Shown here piece by piece: positions 17,894 to 24,906 of a DNA stretch of 64,000 nucleotides; the first letter of the stretch is position 1; each line of letters begins with the position of its first letter. Below the pieces are notes generated by a model that was not told where the DNA came from, made no database searches, and saw nothing but the letters and a program-made list of their open reading frames with translations. Where the stretch lies: NCBI RefSeq assembly GCF_026340565.1, contig NZ_JAPEPB010000001.1, forward strand, positions 6,360,001 through 6,424,000, in the 5' to 3' direction. Source of the DNA: Kitasatospora sp. NBC_01287 (GTDB lineage Bacteria; Actinomycetota; Actinomycetes; Streptomycetales; Streptomycetaceae). The translations under genes were made by a program, and so were the position numbers.

Positions 17894-18664
17894 ATGACAC
17901 AGCTCGTGACGCGGAGTCAGCTCGGCTGGCCCGCCTCGGCAGCACCCGACCAACCCACCGCACGCGGTGTGAAGATCCATTACGAGGGGACGTTCGTGTC
18001 CCCGTCCCTGGCCGGCGACCACAGTCAGTGCGTCGCGGAGGTTCAGGCGATCCGTGCCAGCCACCTCGCGAACACCAAGGAGGGTTACGTAGACGTCGCG
18101 TACTCCTACCTGGCGTGTGTGCACGGCATCCTGTTCGAGGGGCGTGGCATTGGCAAGCGGACCGCCGCGAACGGCGACCAGGACCTCAACCGGGCGCACT
18201 ACGCGGTGTGTGCACTGATCGGCGACAAGGGCCTGACCCAGCCGACCGACGCGCTGCTGTCGGCTCTGCGAGACGGCATCGACCTGCTGCGCCAGCACGG
18301 CGCCGGCGGTGAGGTGCTGGGGCACTGTGACGGGTACGCGACCGAGTGCCCGGGAACTCCGCTGATCGCCTGGGTGCGATCCGGTGCGCCGCGGCCCGGC
18401 GGCTCCCCGGCCCCGTCGCAGCCGTCGACCGGTGCCGCGCCCGCCTGGCCGGGCCGGTACCTGGCCGACTACTGCGAGGGCCAGGACGTGGCGGCCTGGC
18501 AGCAGCAGATGGCCGCCCGAGGCTGGCAGATCACCGTCGACGGGAAGTACGGGTCCAAGTCGGCCACGGTGTGCAGGTCCTTCCAGTCGGACAAGGGCCT
18601 CGACTCGGATGGGGTCGTCGGGCCGAAGACCTGGTCGGCGGCGTGGACCGCTCCGATCACCTGA
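17894..18664 (+). CDS. Endolysin: N-acetylmuramoyl-L-alanine amidase with peptidoglycan-binding domain
   Basis: 256 aa. Residues about 1-165 resemble an amidase_2/PGRP catalytic domain: KIHYEG with His 29 as a candidate zinc ligand, VAYSYLACVHGILFEGRG in the middle, and GHCDGYATECPG with His 144 and Cys 152. A Pro/Ser linker (166-185) leads to a PG_binding_1 domain (about 190-252; WQQQMAARGWQITVDGKYG and GLDSDGVVGPKTW). It cleaves the amide between muramic acid and the stem peptide during lysis. The holin-like gene follows. Confidence 0.92.
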   Translation: MTQLVTRSQLGWPASAAPDQPTARGVKIHYEGTFVSPSLAGDHSQCVAEVQAIRASHLANTKEGYVDVAYSYLACVHGILFEGRGIGKRTAANGDQDLNRAHYAVCALIGDKGLTQPTDALLSALRDGIDLLRQHGAGGEVLGHCDGYATECPGTPLIAWVRSGAPRPGGSPAPSQPSTGAAPAWPGRYLADYCEGQDVAAWQQQMAARGWQITVDGKYGSKSATVCRSFQSDKGLDSDGVVGPKTWSAAWTAPIT

Positions 18665-18712
18665 GCGGCCCCCACCGCCGCGAATAACACCCCTACCTGA
18701 TTGAGGAGTTCA

Positions 18713-18967
18713 GTGAATCTGTACGTTTCTCTGCTGCGCACCGGCGTGCCCGCGCTGGTCGGCTGGCTCGTCGCCCTCGCCGCGGGGTACGGGCTCGACC
18801 TCGACCCGGCCGCGCTGGCCGGAGTGGCTGCGCCGGTGGTGAGCTTCGTCTACTACGCGCTGTTCCGCACCGCCGAGGTGTACCTGTCGCCGCGGTGGGG
18901 CTGGCTGCTGGGCTGCGCCCGCCCGCCGCAGTACCCGGTCGGGAAGGCCGCGCTGCCGCCCGCGTGA
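18713..18967 (+). CDS. Holin-like small membrane protein
   Basis: 84 aa from GTG 18713, seven bases after GAGGAG. Two hydrophobic stretches (PALVGWLVALAAGYGL and LAGVAAPVVSFVYYALF) form a hairpin. The charged, Pro-rich C-terminus is typical of actinophage holins. It directly follows the endolysin gene and ends the late operon, before a strong terminator. Confidence 0.75.
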   Translation: MNLYVSLLRTGVPALVGWLVALAAGYGLDLDPAALAGVAAPVVSFVYYALFRTAEVYLSPRWGWLLGCARPPQYPVGKAALPPA

Positions 18968-19078
18968 CCGGGCCGCGCCGGTGCCGCGCGGTGCCGCGCC
19001 GCCCACGAGTAGCCCGCCCCGGCCCTCCCGGGGTGTGCTGAAAGGGGTCGCAAGTCCGCGCGGTGCCGGAAAATGGTT

Positions 19079-19108
19079 GGGCCCCCATTCCTTGCGGAAT
19101 GGGGGCCC
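19079..19108 (+). terminator. Terminator at end of late (structural/lysis) operon
   Basis: GGGCCCCCATTCC (19079-19091) and GGAATGGGGGCCC (19096-19108) form a perfect 13-bp stem with loop TTGC. It follows the last lysis gene and precedes the right-arm regulatory region, so it insulates the two arms. The start-associated sequence GACCTCTTGGA follows immediately. Confidence 0.85.
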
Positions 19109-19119
19109 GACCTCTTGGA
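19109..19119 (+). repeat. Start-associated sequence GACCTCTTGGA, copy 1
   Basis: This copy has no convincing gene start within 30 bp downstream, unlike the other four. It sits just after the late terminator and may be a relic of a lost gene. Confidence 0.6.
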
Positions 19120-19203
19120 TCACCCACTGTACCAGCGAAACTGCGAATGGTTTTCCCGACCAGCGGCCATAAACTCAATACTCACTGATGTGAGGAGTGC
19201 GGC

Positions 19204-19797
19204 ATGGCGGGAGCGGCGAAGAGCCCTCTGGTACTGGTTGGAGCGCAGGAGTTCGCGGGGGTCTACGACGGGCCGGCGCGCAACACGGCGCAGTGGATCC
19301 AGCGCGGGGTGCTGGGCTACGACGAGGCGGTGATCGTCTCGGGGCGGGCGTACTGGCCGATCGGGGTCGCCGTCCAGTTCGGTGAGGCCACCGAGCGGAA
19401 GAAGGTCCCGAACATGGAGTTCGTCGAGAAGCTGGTCGCCGAGCAGGCCCCGGGGCGGAGCGTGAAGGCGGCGCTGGCCGTGCGGGCCGGGGACCTGCCG
19501 CCGATCGTCGGGAGCCAGGAGATCATGGTGCTGGTCGGCGAGGATCCGGCGACGGCTGGGGGGCCGTTCAGCAAGGCGATGAAGGACGGCGTGTTCACTG
19601 AGCCGGACTGGCGGCTGTCGGGGTCGCCGCTGTGGCTGCTGCCGAACGCGCTCGCCGGTCTTGACCGGATGCGTGAGCGCCCCAGGTCGCGGCCGCTGGA
19701 GGTGATCCCGGCGGTGCTGGAGAGTCTGGAGGGCGGCACGTACGACGGGCCGGGATCGCAGGTCATCACGCGGGGCAGGCAGTCTGCCGAGAGTTGA
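19204..19797 (+). CDS. Tandem winged-helix-like (AlpA/excisionase-type) phage regulator
   Basis: 197 aa from ATG 19204, after GAGGAG. The protein is an internal duplication. Residues 10-60 (LVGAQE at 11-16, WIQRGVLG, SGRAYW at 46-51) match 100-155 (IVGSQE at 101-106, SGSPLW at 139-144). Each unit has the pattern of small winged-helix proteins of the AlpA/MerR-like excisionase group. It is the first right-arm gene, directly upstream of the first palindromic promoter, and is the best candidate in the window for the protein that binds those palindromes. Excisionase function is possible too. Confidence 0.6.
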   Translation: MAGAAKSPLVLVGAQEFAGVYDGPARNTAQWIQRGVLGYDEAVIVSGRAYWPIGVAVQFGEATERKKVPNMEFVEKLVAEQAPGRSVKAALAVRAGDLPPIVGSQEIMVLVGEDPATAGGPFSKAMKDGVFTEPDWRLSGSPLWLLPNALAGLDRMRERPRSRPLEVIPAVLESLEGGTYDGPGSQVITRGRQSAES

Positions 19798-19831
19798 CCA
19801 ACCCTCACGTGTGAGTATAGAATTTACTCAC
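19794..19831 (+). promoter_or_regulatory. Palindromic promoter copy 1
   Basis: The -35 is TTGACC (19794-19799) and the -10 is TAGAAT (19818-19823), with an 18-bp spacer. The -10 lies inside GTGAGTATAGAATTTACTCAC (19811-19831), whose 7-bp arms are GTGAGTA and TACTCAC. CCCTC upstream (19802-19806) can pair with GAGGG downstream (19832-19836). The first gene served starts at 20001. The -35 overlaps the end of the regulator gene. Confidence 0.75.
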
Positions 19832-19952
19832 GAGGGGGCGACCTGGCCCGCTCATGAAGCCGGAGTCGCCATGTCCGCACGCCCCCCTCCCTGCGTCGCC
19901 TCGGCGACGGGTCGGCCGGTAGCCCATTCGGGTGCTGGCCTTCAACTCGACT

Positions 19953-19981
19953 TGTATGGGGATTCTTCGTAGTATCCCCAT
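19953..19981 (+). promoter_or_regulatory. TGTATGGGGA motif copy 1 with leader hairpin
   Basis: TGTATGGGGA spans 19953-19962. Here ATGGGGAT (19956-19963) and ATCCCCAT (19974-19981) form a perfect 8-bp stem ending 19 bp before the ATG at 20001. The same ten bases recur at 24417 and 27096, also in gaps between genes. Function unknown. Confidence 0.45.
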
Positions 19982-20000
19982 CACTGCGAGGGGAGAAGCG

Positions 20001-20363
20001 ATGACCGCCGTACTGCAAGACCAGCTGCCCGGCCTGGAGGCCGTGCGCCGCATCGTCCAGCCACCGGCCGACAGCGGGCGCCAGCAGACCATCCAGGAAC
20101 GGTTCGAGCAGTTCCACGCCCACAACCCCTGGGTGCTCTCCGAGCTGGAACGGCTGGTCGGCGAATGCATCGACGCGAAGTTCTCCAAGATCAGCCTCGG
20201 CATGCTCTTCGAGATCATCCGCTACTCCTACGGCCGCGCGACCCTCTCCGCCGACGACTTCCGCCTGAACAACGACTTCCGCAGCCGCTACGCCCGGCTC
20301 CTCACCCACGAGCACCCCCACTGGGCGCCGTACATCGAGGTCCGCGCCCTGCGTACGGACTGA
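20001..20363 (+). CDS. Conserved phage protein of unknown function
   Basis: 120 aa from ATG 20001, preceded by AGGGGAGAAG. It has a central IQERFEQFHAHNPWVLSELE helix, ISLGMLFEIIRYSYG, then LNNDFRSRYARLL, and ends EVRALRTD. This arrangement is recognisable in small proteins of many phages, where the function is unknown. It is the first gene after promoter copy 1 and precedes the recombination genes. Confidence 0.7.
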   Translation: MTAVLQDQLPGLEAVRRIVQPPADSGRQQTIQERFEQFHAHNPWVLSELERLVGECIDAKFSKISLGMLFEIIRYSYGRATLSADDFRLNNDFRSRYARLLTHEHPHWAPYIEVRALRTD

Positions 20364-20373
20364 CGCACCACAT

Positions 20374-20384
20374 GACCTCTTGGA
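20374..20384 (+). promoter_or_regulatory. Start-associated sequence GACCTCTTGGA, copy 2
   Basis: It is followed by GAATCACCC and the GTG start at 20394. The GGAG within it can serve as the ribosome-binding core, but the conserved block extends upstream of any Shine-Dalgarno need. Confidence 0.7.
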
Positions 20385-20393
20385 GAATCACCC

Positions 20394-21491
20394 GTGCCCC
20401 CCAAGCTCAACTCCCGCAAGCCCACCGGGATCGTCCCTTGGCCGTTCATCCTCGTCGAGGGCGAGGAAGGCGCCGGGAAGTCGTACCAGACCATCGCGTT
20501 CAGCGCGTCCAAGCGCATCGGCCAGATGTACGTCATGGACCTGTCCGAGGGCTCCGCAGACGAGTACGCCGGCATCCCCGGCGCCGACTTCGAGGTCATC
20601 GTCCACGACGGCTCCTACCAGTCGATCGCCGAGCAGGTCGAAGCCGTTTGGTGGGAGGCCCGCCGGGCCGCGACCGCCGGTGAGCCGCCCGTCGTGTTCG
20701 TCATCGACTCCGGGTCCGCGCTGTGGCGGATGCTGTCCAACTGGACGTACGAGCGGGCCAAGCGCAGCGACCGCAACCGAGCCAAGCTCGCCGAGAACCC
20801 GGACTCGAACATCGACGTCGGCCGCCACCTGTGGAACGACAGCATCGAACGGTGGTACCGGATCGTCCACATGCTCCAGACACTGCCGGGCATCGCCATC
20901 ATGCTCGCCCGCGGCAAGGAAATCAGCGCCACCGACGGCAAGGGGCAGCCGCTCGTTGAGCGCGGCCGCGCAGTGAAAGAGTGGAAGGTCGCGACCCACA
21001 AGGACACCGGCTTCGACAGCACGCTGTGGGTGCGGATGCGCCGTGACAAGCCCGCCGAGCTGATCAAGGCCCGCACCTTGCGGTTCCGCGTCGAGAGCGG
21101 CAACCCCATGCCGCTGCCGGACTTCTCCTTCGAGAAGGTGATCTTCGACATGCTTGGCTGCTCCACCGACTCCCAGCCCCGCGACATGCCTGAGCTGACC
21201 GGCGACCGCACCGGCCCGTGGATGAAGCGCATCGCCGAAGCCGCCGACCGTGACGCCTGCGTGGGCCTGTGGAAGCAGCTCGACGCCGGCCCCGAGACGG
21301 GCCTGTCCGAAGCCGAGTGGAAGACGGTACGCCTGGCCGTCCAGGCGCGGGTGCGGGAGCTGGCCGCACCGCCGACGACCATCGACGACGAGCCCGGTAG
21401 TGATGCCGCCCGGCTTCGGGCCGCTGCCGAAGCCCAGCAGGCCGAGGCCGACGCCGAGTTCACCGCCGAGCCGGCTCCCGCCGCCGCATAG
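20394..21491 (+). CDS. AAA-type ATPase, Sak4/RecA-like phage recombination protein
   Basis: 365 aa from GTG 20394. Walker A is GEEGAGKS (23-30) and a Walker B-like strand is VFVIDSGS (101-108, Asp 105). A variable region of about 220 aa and a charged, Ala-rich C-terminal tail follow. Phage ATPases of this architecture include Sak4-type recombinases that act in DNA recombination and replication. The next full-length gene encodes a Cas4-like nuclease, and a RuvC-like resolvase lies 9 kb on. A general nucleotide-binding role is certain; the recombinase role is inferred. Confidence 0.78.
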   Translation: MPPKLNSRKPTGIVPWPFILVEGEEGAGKSYQTIAFSASKRIGQMYVMDLSEGSADEYAGIPGADFEVIVHDGSYQSIAEQVEAVWWEARRAATAGEPPVVFVIDSGSALWRMLSNWTYERAKRSDRNRAKLAENPDSNIDVGRHLWNDSIERWYRIVHMLQTLPGIAIMLARGKEISATDGKGQPLVERGRAVKEWKVATHKDTGFDSTLWVRMRRDKPAELIKARTLRFRVESGNPMPLPDFSFEKVIFDMLGCSTDSQPRDMPELTGDRTGPWMKRIAEAADRDACVGLWKQLDAGPETGLSEAEWKTVRLAVQARVRELAAPPTTIDDEPGSDAARLRAAAEAQQAEADAEFTAEPAPAAA

Positions 21492-21499
21492 CAGCAGCT

Positions 21500-21535
21500 C
21501 GGGCCGCCCCACCCCGCCCAGGGTGGGGCGGCCCG
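21500..21535 (+). terminator. 15-bp stem terminator after ATPase gene
   Basis: CGGGCCGCCCCACCC (21500-21514) and GGGTGGGGCGGCCCG (21521-21535) form a perfect 15-bp stem with a six-base loop, 9 bp after the ATPase stop. Confidence 0.8.
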
Positions 21536-21551
21536 ACCGAAGGGCCCTTCC

Positions 21552-21713
21552 GTGAACTCCGACAAACCCCGTCCCGCGCCGCCGTGCGCAGGTACGACGT
21601 GCCTGCCTCGCTGCCACTGCTGCACCGAGTGCGGCATGCCGCCCGAGGACTGGTGCCCCGGCTGCGCCGGATGCATCTGCGTCCCGCCCTGCGACTGCCC
21701 GCGCGAACCGTAG
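21552..21713 (+). CDS. Cysteine-rich mini-protein
   Basis: 53 aa from GTG 21552 with 12 cysteines, at residues 12, 17, 21, 23, 24, 27, 35, 38, 41, 43, 47 and 49. The CHCCTECG and CPGCAGCICV clusters suggest one or more zinc or Fe-S sites, or a disulfide-rich fold. Pro residues separate the clusters. It starts 16 bp after a strong terminator hairpin, and the ribosome site is weak (AAGGG). I know no matching family. The non-random Cys spacing is the main argument that it is real. Confidence 0.55.
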   Translation: MNSDKPRPAPPCAGTTCLPRCHCCTECGMPPEDWCPGCAGCICVPPCDCPREP

Positions 21714-21778
21714 TCCGCACCGCACGCCTCCTGCGGGGCGCGGCCTGCCGCCAGCGCGGCGCCGCGCCCCTCTTTCTC

Positions 21779-21789
21779 GACCTCTTGGA
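21779..21789 (+). promoter_or_regulatory. Start-associated sequence GACCTCTTGGA, copy 3
   Basis: It is followed by GCAGTACACCC and the ATG at 21801, the start of the nuclease gene. Confidence 0.7.
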
Positions 21790-21800
21790 GCAGTACACCC

Positions 21801-22937
21801 ATGTCCACCCCGACGATCAGCGACCCGTCGCCATCCATCTGGGTCGCCGCTGACGCGATCGACCGAGCCCGGCCCCGGTCCCGTCAGCGCCAGCTCGGCG
21901 CCTCCGACACCGCATGCGAACGCCGCGCCGCCTACAAACTGCACGGCTGGGAGCCGACCGACGTGGTCATCAGCCCCGCCGCGATGCTCGGCACCTATAT
22001 CCACGAGGGCTTGACGACCGCCGCCCGCCGCGAGTTCGGCTGGCTCGTCGAGAAGAAGGTCGCCGATGCGGCGGTGCGCGGTTCCGTCGACATCGTCCAG
22101 CTCGACCAGGTGACCGCCCGCCAGCTGCCCCGCCGGATGCGCCCCAAGGTGCCCGCCGAGCAGAACACGGTGGAGGACATCAAGACCCGCACCACCTACC
22201 GCTGGGACGAGACGGTGCGGTACGGGGCGACGGCCCCCGAGCTGCGGCAGGTCATGACGTACGCGCGGCTGCTGAACACTGAAGGGTTCGAAGACGCCGA
22301 CGGGCAGCGGGTCTTGGCCCGCCTGGGCCCGATCCGGGTCGAGAAGATCCGGCTTCGCTTCATCTGCAGGGACAACGGGGAGGAGTTCATCCAGGAGATC
22401 CCCTACGACGCGGAGATCGCTGAAGAGGCGGTGTGGTGGCTCCAGCGGGTCTCGGAGACCGAGCACCCCGAGCAGGCCCACCGTGACTTCCTCGGCCCGG
22501 GGATCGACGCCGTCTGCGATTACTGTCCGTTCGCCACCGCCTGCTGGGGTGCTTCGGCGAATGGGCGGCCGGTGCAGTCCAACATCGTCCACAACAGGGC
22601 AGACGTGGCCGAGCAGCTGGCCGACTACGTCGCCGCCCACCGGCAGTGGTCCGAAGCGGACCGGAAGAAGAAGTTCGTCCGCAAGGCCGTGGACGCCGCC
22701 GAGGAGGGCCGGTACGGGCCCAACGTGCTCGGCTGGGCGGGTGAGGACAAGACCGAGCAGAAGCCCGACGTGCGCGCCATGATCGAGCTTTTCGACACCC
22801 TCGGAGCTTCGATCCCCACGGTCCCGGACGCCGACCGGATGGTGCGGGCCCTGATGGTGGCGGGCATCGCCGTGCCGATGCGCAACGTCGTCAAGCGAGC
22901 GCCACGGCGCATCGACGTCCGAGTGGCACGCGAGTGA
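21801..22937 (+). CDS. Cas4/RecB-like PD-(D/E)XK nuclease with Fe-S cluster
   Basis: 378 aa. The nuclease core is visible as MLGTYIHEGL with His 68, SVDIV with Asp 97, and TVEDIKT with Glu 125-Asp-Ile-Lys 128, followed by a LRQVMTYARLL helix. A four-cysteine set like that of Cas4, AddB and Dna2 is present: Cys 39 near the N-terminus and C-x2-C-x5-C (CDYCPFATAC) after the core. Such enzymes resect DNA ends. It is paired with the Sak4-like ATPase upstream, suggesting a phage double-strand-break recombination module. It is not a CRISPR gene; no array or other cas gene is present. Confidence 0.85.
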   Translation: MSTPTISDPSPSIWVAADAIDRARPRSRQRQLGASDTACERRAAYKLHGWEPTDVVISPAAMLGTYIHEGLTTAARREFGWLVEKKVADAAVRGSVDIVQLDQVTARQLPRRMRPKVPAEQNTVEDIKTRTTYRWDETVRYGATAPELRQVMTYARLLNTEGFEDADGQRVLARLGPIRVEKIRLRFICRDNGEEFIQEIPYDAEIAEEAVWWLQRVSETEHPEQAHRDFLGPGIDAVCDYCPFATACWGASANGRPVQSNIVHNRADVAEQLADYVAAHRQWSEADRKKKFVRKAVDAAEEGRYGPNVLGWAGEDKTEQKPDVRAMIELFDTLGASIPTVPDADRMVRALMVAGIAVPMRNVVKRAPRRIDVRVARE

Positions 22938-22986
22938 GTGCGGCCCGCCAGCCGAGCCGCACCCGCCGCCGAGAAAGAGCACTCGC

Positions 22987-23883
22987 ATGTCGATCCACCT
23001 GATGCTGGCCGCCGCCTACCTGCCGGCGGGCGCGGTCACGCCGACGGAGAAGCTGGCACTGATGAAGATCGCCGACTCCGCCGACGATGAGACGCGCCTC
23101 GCGCGGCCCGGTGTGCGCAGGCTGGCCGCCTGGACGGGGGTGGGGGAGAAGCGGGCGATCACGCTGGTGACGGCGCTGGTGAAGAAAGGGCTGGTGGACC
23201 GGGTGGAGGTCGGCAAGCCCGGCCGGGCTGCCGTGTACCGGGTGTTCCCGCTGGGCGTGCCACCGATCCCTGACTCGGAGGAGCTGCAAGCCCGGTTCAC
23301 GGCCGCGGCGAAGGCCCCGCGCAACAAGCGGCTCGCCCGCAAGGGAGTGGTGCGCGCCAAGCCGTCCGCTCCGGCGCGGATGGGCGGACCCCAGGCCGAG
23401 GAGGGCCCAGCCGAAGATGGGTTCCCGCAGGGGAACCCACCGGCAGGCCGGGAACAGGTTCCCGGAGGGGAACCCAGCAGGTTCCCCTCTGGTAACCCAG
23501 CAGGTTCCCCCGGGGGAACCCCGTCAGTACCTTCTTCAGTACCTAGGTCAGTACCTTCCCCCCAACCCCCCACGGCTGGCGCCGCAGGGGGCCCGCAGGA
23601 GCAGGCCGGTGAGGATCCTGAGGGCCCATGCAGTCGGCATCGGAGGGTCGCCCGCAACTGCCGGGCGTGCGGGACCAGCGCCCGCGCCCAGCGCGAGGCG
23701 CGGGACAAGGAGCAGCGGGAAGCCGGACGGCGGGGCGATCAGGAGCACATCGAGGGCTTCTTGCGGGAGGGGCGCGAGATGCGCGAGCTGGTCGAGCAGA
23801 AGGCGCAGGAGGTGGAGGCCGCGCGTCAGGAGGCGATGCGGGTCGCTAGGGAAGCGCGCGAACGGCACAAATATCACGAATAG
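22987..23883 (+). CDS. Winged-helix replication initiator-like protein
   Basis: 298 aa. The first 85 residues form a winged-helix domain (TPTEKLALMKIADSADDE, GVRRLAAWTGVGEKRAITLV, GLVDRVEVGKPGRAAVYRV), like phage replication-initiation proteins. The middle (about 135-200) is low complexity, Gly/Pro/Ser-rich. It is encoded by DNA full of palindromes and direct repeats. The C-terminal 90 residues are a charged helix after a CSRHRRVARNCRAC cluster. Initiator genes that contain their own origin are known from lambda gene O; here the same arrangement is inferred. Confidence 0.7.
   Translation: MSIHLMLAAAYLPAGAVTPTEKLALMKIADSADDETRLARPGVRRLAAWTGVGEKRAITLVTALVKKGLVDRVEVGKPGRAAVYRVFPLGVPPIPDSEELQARFTAAAKAPRNKRLARKGVVRAKPSAPARMGGPQAEEGPAEDGFPQGNPPAGREQVPGGEPSRFPSGNPAGSPGGTPSVPSSVPRSVPSPQPPTAGAAGGPQEQAGEDPEGPCSRHRRVARNCRACGTSARAQREARDKEQREAGRRGDQEHIEGFLREGREMRELVEQKAQEVEAARQEAMRVAREARERHKYHE
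23419..23556 (+). repeat. Candidate replication origin: palindromic iterons plus 12-bp direct repeats
   Basis: Four dyads of the form GGTTCCC-N4-GGGAACC lie at 23419-23438 (8-bp arms), 23457-23474, 23480-23497 (one mismatch) and 23503-23520. Centres of the last three are exactly 23 bp apart; the first is 37 bp before the second. Then TCAGTACCT occurs three times at an exact 12-bp period (23524-23532, 23536-23544, 23548-23556). All lie inside the initiator-like gene, as lambda's iterons lie in gene O. Confidence 0.65.
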
Positions 23884-23902
23884 GTGACGAAGTGTCCAGA
23901 AG

Positions 23903-23938
23903 TTGTGCCCCCGCGCTCATGAGTATAGAATTTACTCA
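23903..23938 (+). promoter_or_regulatory. Palindromic promoter copy 2
   Basis: The -35 is TTGTGC (23903-23908) and the -10 is TAGAAT (23926-23931), with a 17-bp spacer, inside TGAGTATAGAATTTACTCA (23920-23938). CCCCC at 23908-23912 and GGGGG downstream flank the palindrome at 6-7 bp on each side. It serves the gene at 23983, which is followed by its own terminator. Confidence 0.78.
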
Positions 23939-23941
23939 AGA

Positions 23942-23964
23942 GGTGAGGGGGGGAGGCCCCCACC
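23942..23964 (+). promoter_or_regulatory. Leader hairpin after promoter copy 2
   Basis: GGTG-A-GGGG (23942-23950) pairs with CCCCCACC (23957-23964) with one bulged A. It would lie in the 5' leader about 20 nt before the ATG. Similar GGGGG-GAAG-CCCCC hairpins follow copies 3, 4 and 5. Confidence 0.55.
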
Positions 23965-23982
23965 GAACAGGAGGAGAACGAG

Positions 23983-24378
23983 ATGCTGCCCACGCTCACC
24001 AGCCGCACGGCCGACAAGCAGACCACCCTGATCCTCGACTACACCTCCCTCCTCGACCCCCTGATCCGCACCATCGCCACCGAGCGTGCCGGCGACCAGG
24101 ATGTCGACAGGGACCTCGACCACATCGCCGACCTCGCCGGCATCGTCTCCCGCGCCGAGGATCCCGACGAGCGCGAGCCGATCGCCGCTGAACTCGACTT
24201 CCGCGTCGACCAGTTCCTCGACTCCCTCGGGTACGGCCGCAGGGAGCTGGCCACCCAGCCCCGCCCCTGGGCCGTCGGCAGCGCCCGGGCCATGGCCGCC
24301 AACCTGCGCGGCATGGCCGACCGCATCGCCGAATGGGCCGACAGGCTCGACGCCCAGCCCGAGCCCGCCGCAGCCTGA
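23983..24378 (+). CDS. Small phage protein of unknown function
   Basis: 131 aa with a strong CAGGAGGAG ribosome site. It is all-helical and acidic in the middle (DVDRDLDHIADLAGIV, EDPDEREPIAAELDF), with a C-terminal amphipathic helix (ANLRGMADRIAEWADRLD). No known domain is seen. It forms a one-gene transcription unit between promoter copy 2 and the hairpin at 24379-24397, which suggests a product needed early and independently. Confidence 0.65.
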   Translation: MLPTLTSRTADKQTTLILDYTSLLDPLIRTIATERAGDQDVDRDLDHIADLAGIVSRAEDPDEREPIAAELDFRVDQFLDSLGYGRRELATQPRPWAVGSARAMAANLRGMADRIAEWADRLDAQPEPAAA

Positions 24379-24397
24379 CCGGCCCCGTCGGGGCCGG
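24379..24397 (+). terminator. Short hairpin directly after the 23983 gene
   Basis: CCGGCCCC (24379-24386), loop GTC and GGGGCCGG (24390-24397) begin on the base after the stop codon. Confidence 0.6.
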
Positions 24398-24416
24398 GAC
24401 TCCACCGGCCCCGACA

Positions 24417-24426
24417 TGTATGGGGA
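24417..24426 (+). repeat. TGTATGGGGA motif copy 2
   Basis: It lies in the gap before the gene at 24463 and after a terminator, so a promoter or leader function is plausible. It is identical over ten bases to the copies at 19953 and 27096. Confidence 0.45.
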
Positions 24427-24462
24427 CTCAAATCGCCACCGCAAGAAAGCAGGAAGAGCGGC

Positions 24463-24861
24463 ATGCCGCACCCCATCCTCCTCAACGTCAACTACACCCC
24501 TCTCGCCGAGATTGCCCGCAGCCGAGGCGTCGCCTTCCACCTCGCCGCCCGCCGCAACACCGCTGTCCTGCACCTGCACCCCGACGATGGCAGCACCCTC
24601 GAAATCGGCGACGACGGCATCGGCGGAGCAGCAGCCCAAAGGCCCTCCGGCACCACCGGCTGGACCCTCACGCGGACCCTGCCCAACGGCCACGTCCACC
24701 ACATCTACGACTCGACACTCCTCGGCCCCCGCCACGCAAACGGCACCGCCACCGCCCCGCTCCTGGCCACCCTCGACCGCTTCCTGCCCCCACCCCCACC
24801 CCCGACAGGCCACCGCGCGGCCCGCAAGGGCCTCCTGCGCCGCCTCCTGCGCCTCACCTGA
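24463..24861 (+). CDS. Small phage protein, LPDGS-type paralogue
   Basis: 132 aa. A beta-strand segment (NTAVLHLHPDDGSTLEIG) is followed by GWTLTRTLPNGHVHHIYDS and ATAPLLATLDRFL. The same order occurs in the next gene, so the two are paralogues. The tail is Pro-rich then basic (RKGLLRRLLRLT). Function unknown. Confidence 0.62.
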   Translation: MPHPILLNVNYTPLAEIARSRGVAFHLAARRNTAVLHLHPDDGSTLEIGDDGIGGAAAQRPSGTTGWTLTRTLPNGHVHHIYDSTLLGPRHANGTATAPLLATLDRFLPPPPPPTGHRAARKGLLRRLLRLT

Positions 24862-24888
24862 CCTGCCAGACCTACAAGCACCCACCAC

Positions 24889-24899
24889 GACCTCTTGGA
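24889..24899 (+). promoter_or_regulatory. Start-associated sequence GACCTCTTGGA, copy 4
   Basis: It is followed by GCCCCTG and the ATG at 24907. Confidence 0.7.
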
Positions 24900-24906
24900 G
24901 CCCCTG

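Noticed and set aside
19854..19922. 22-codon open frame in the leader after promoter copy 1
   Set aside because: No ribosome site and the frame is not followed by an attenuator-like structure that would support a leader peptide.
20388..22988. 866-aa open frame on the minus strand opposite the ATPase and nuclease genes
   Set aside because: High-GC third-codon bias opens long antisense frames; the plus-strand genes have clear motifs and the antisense translation shows none.
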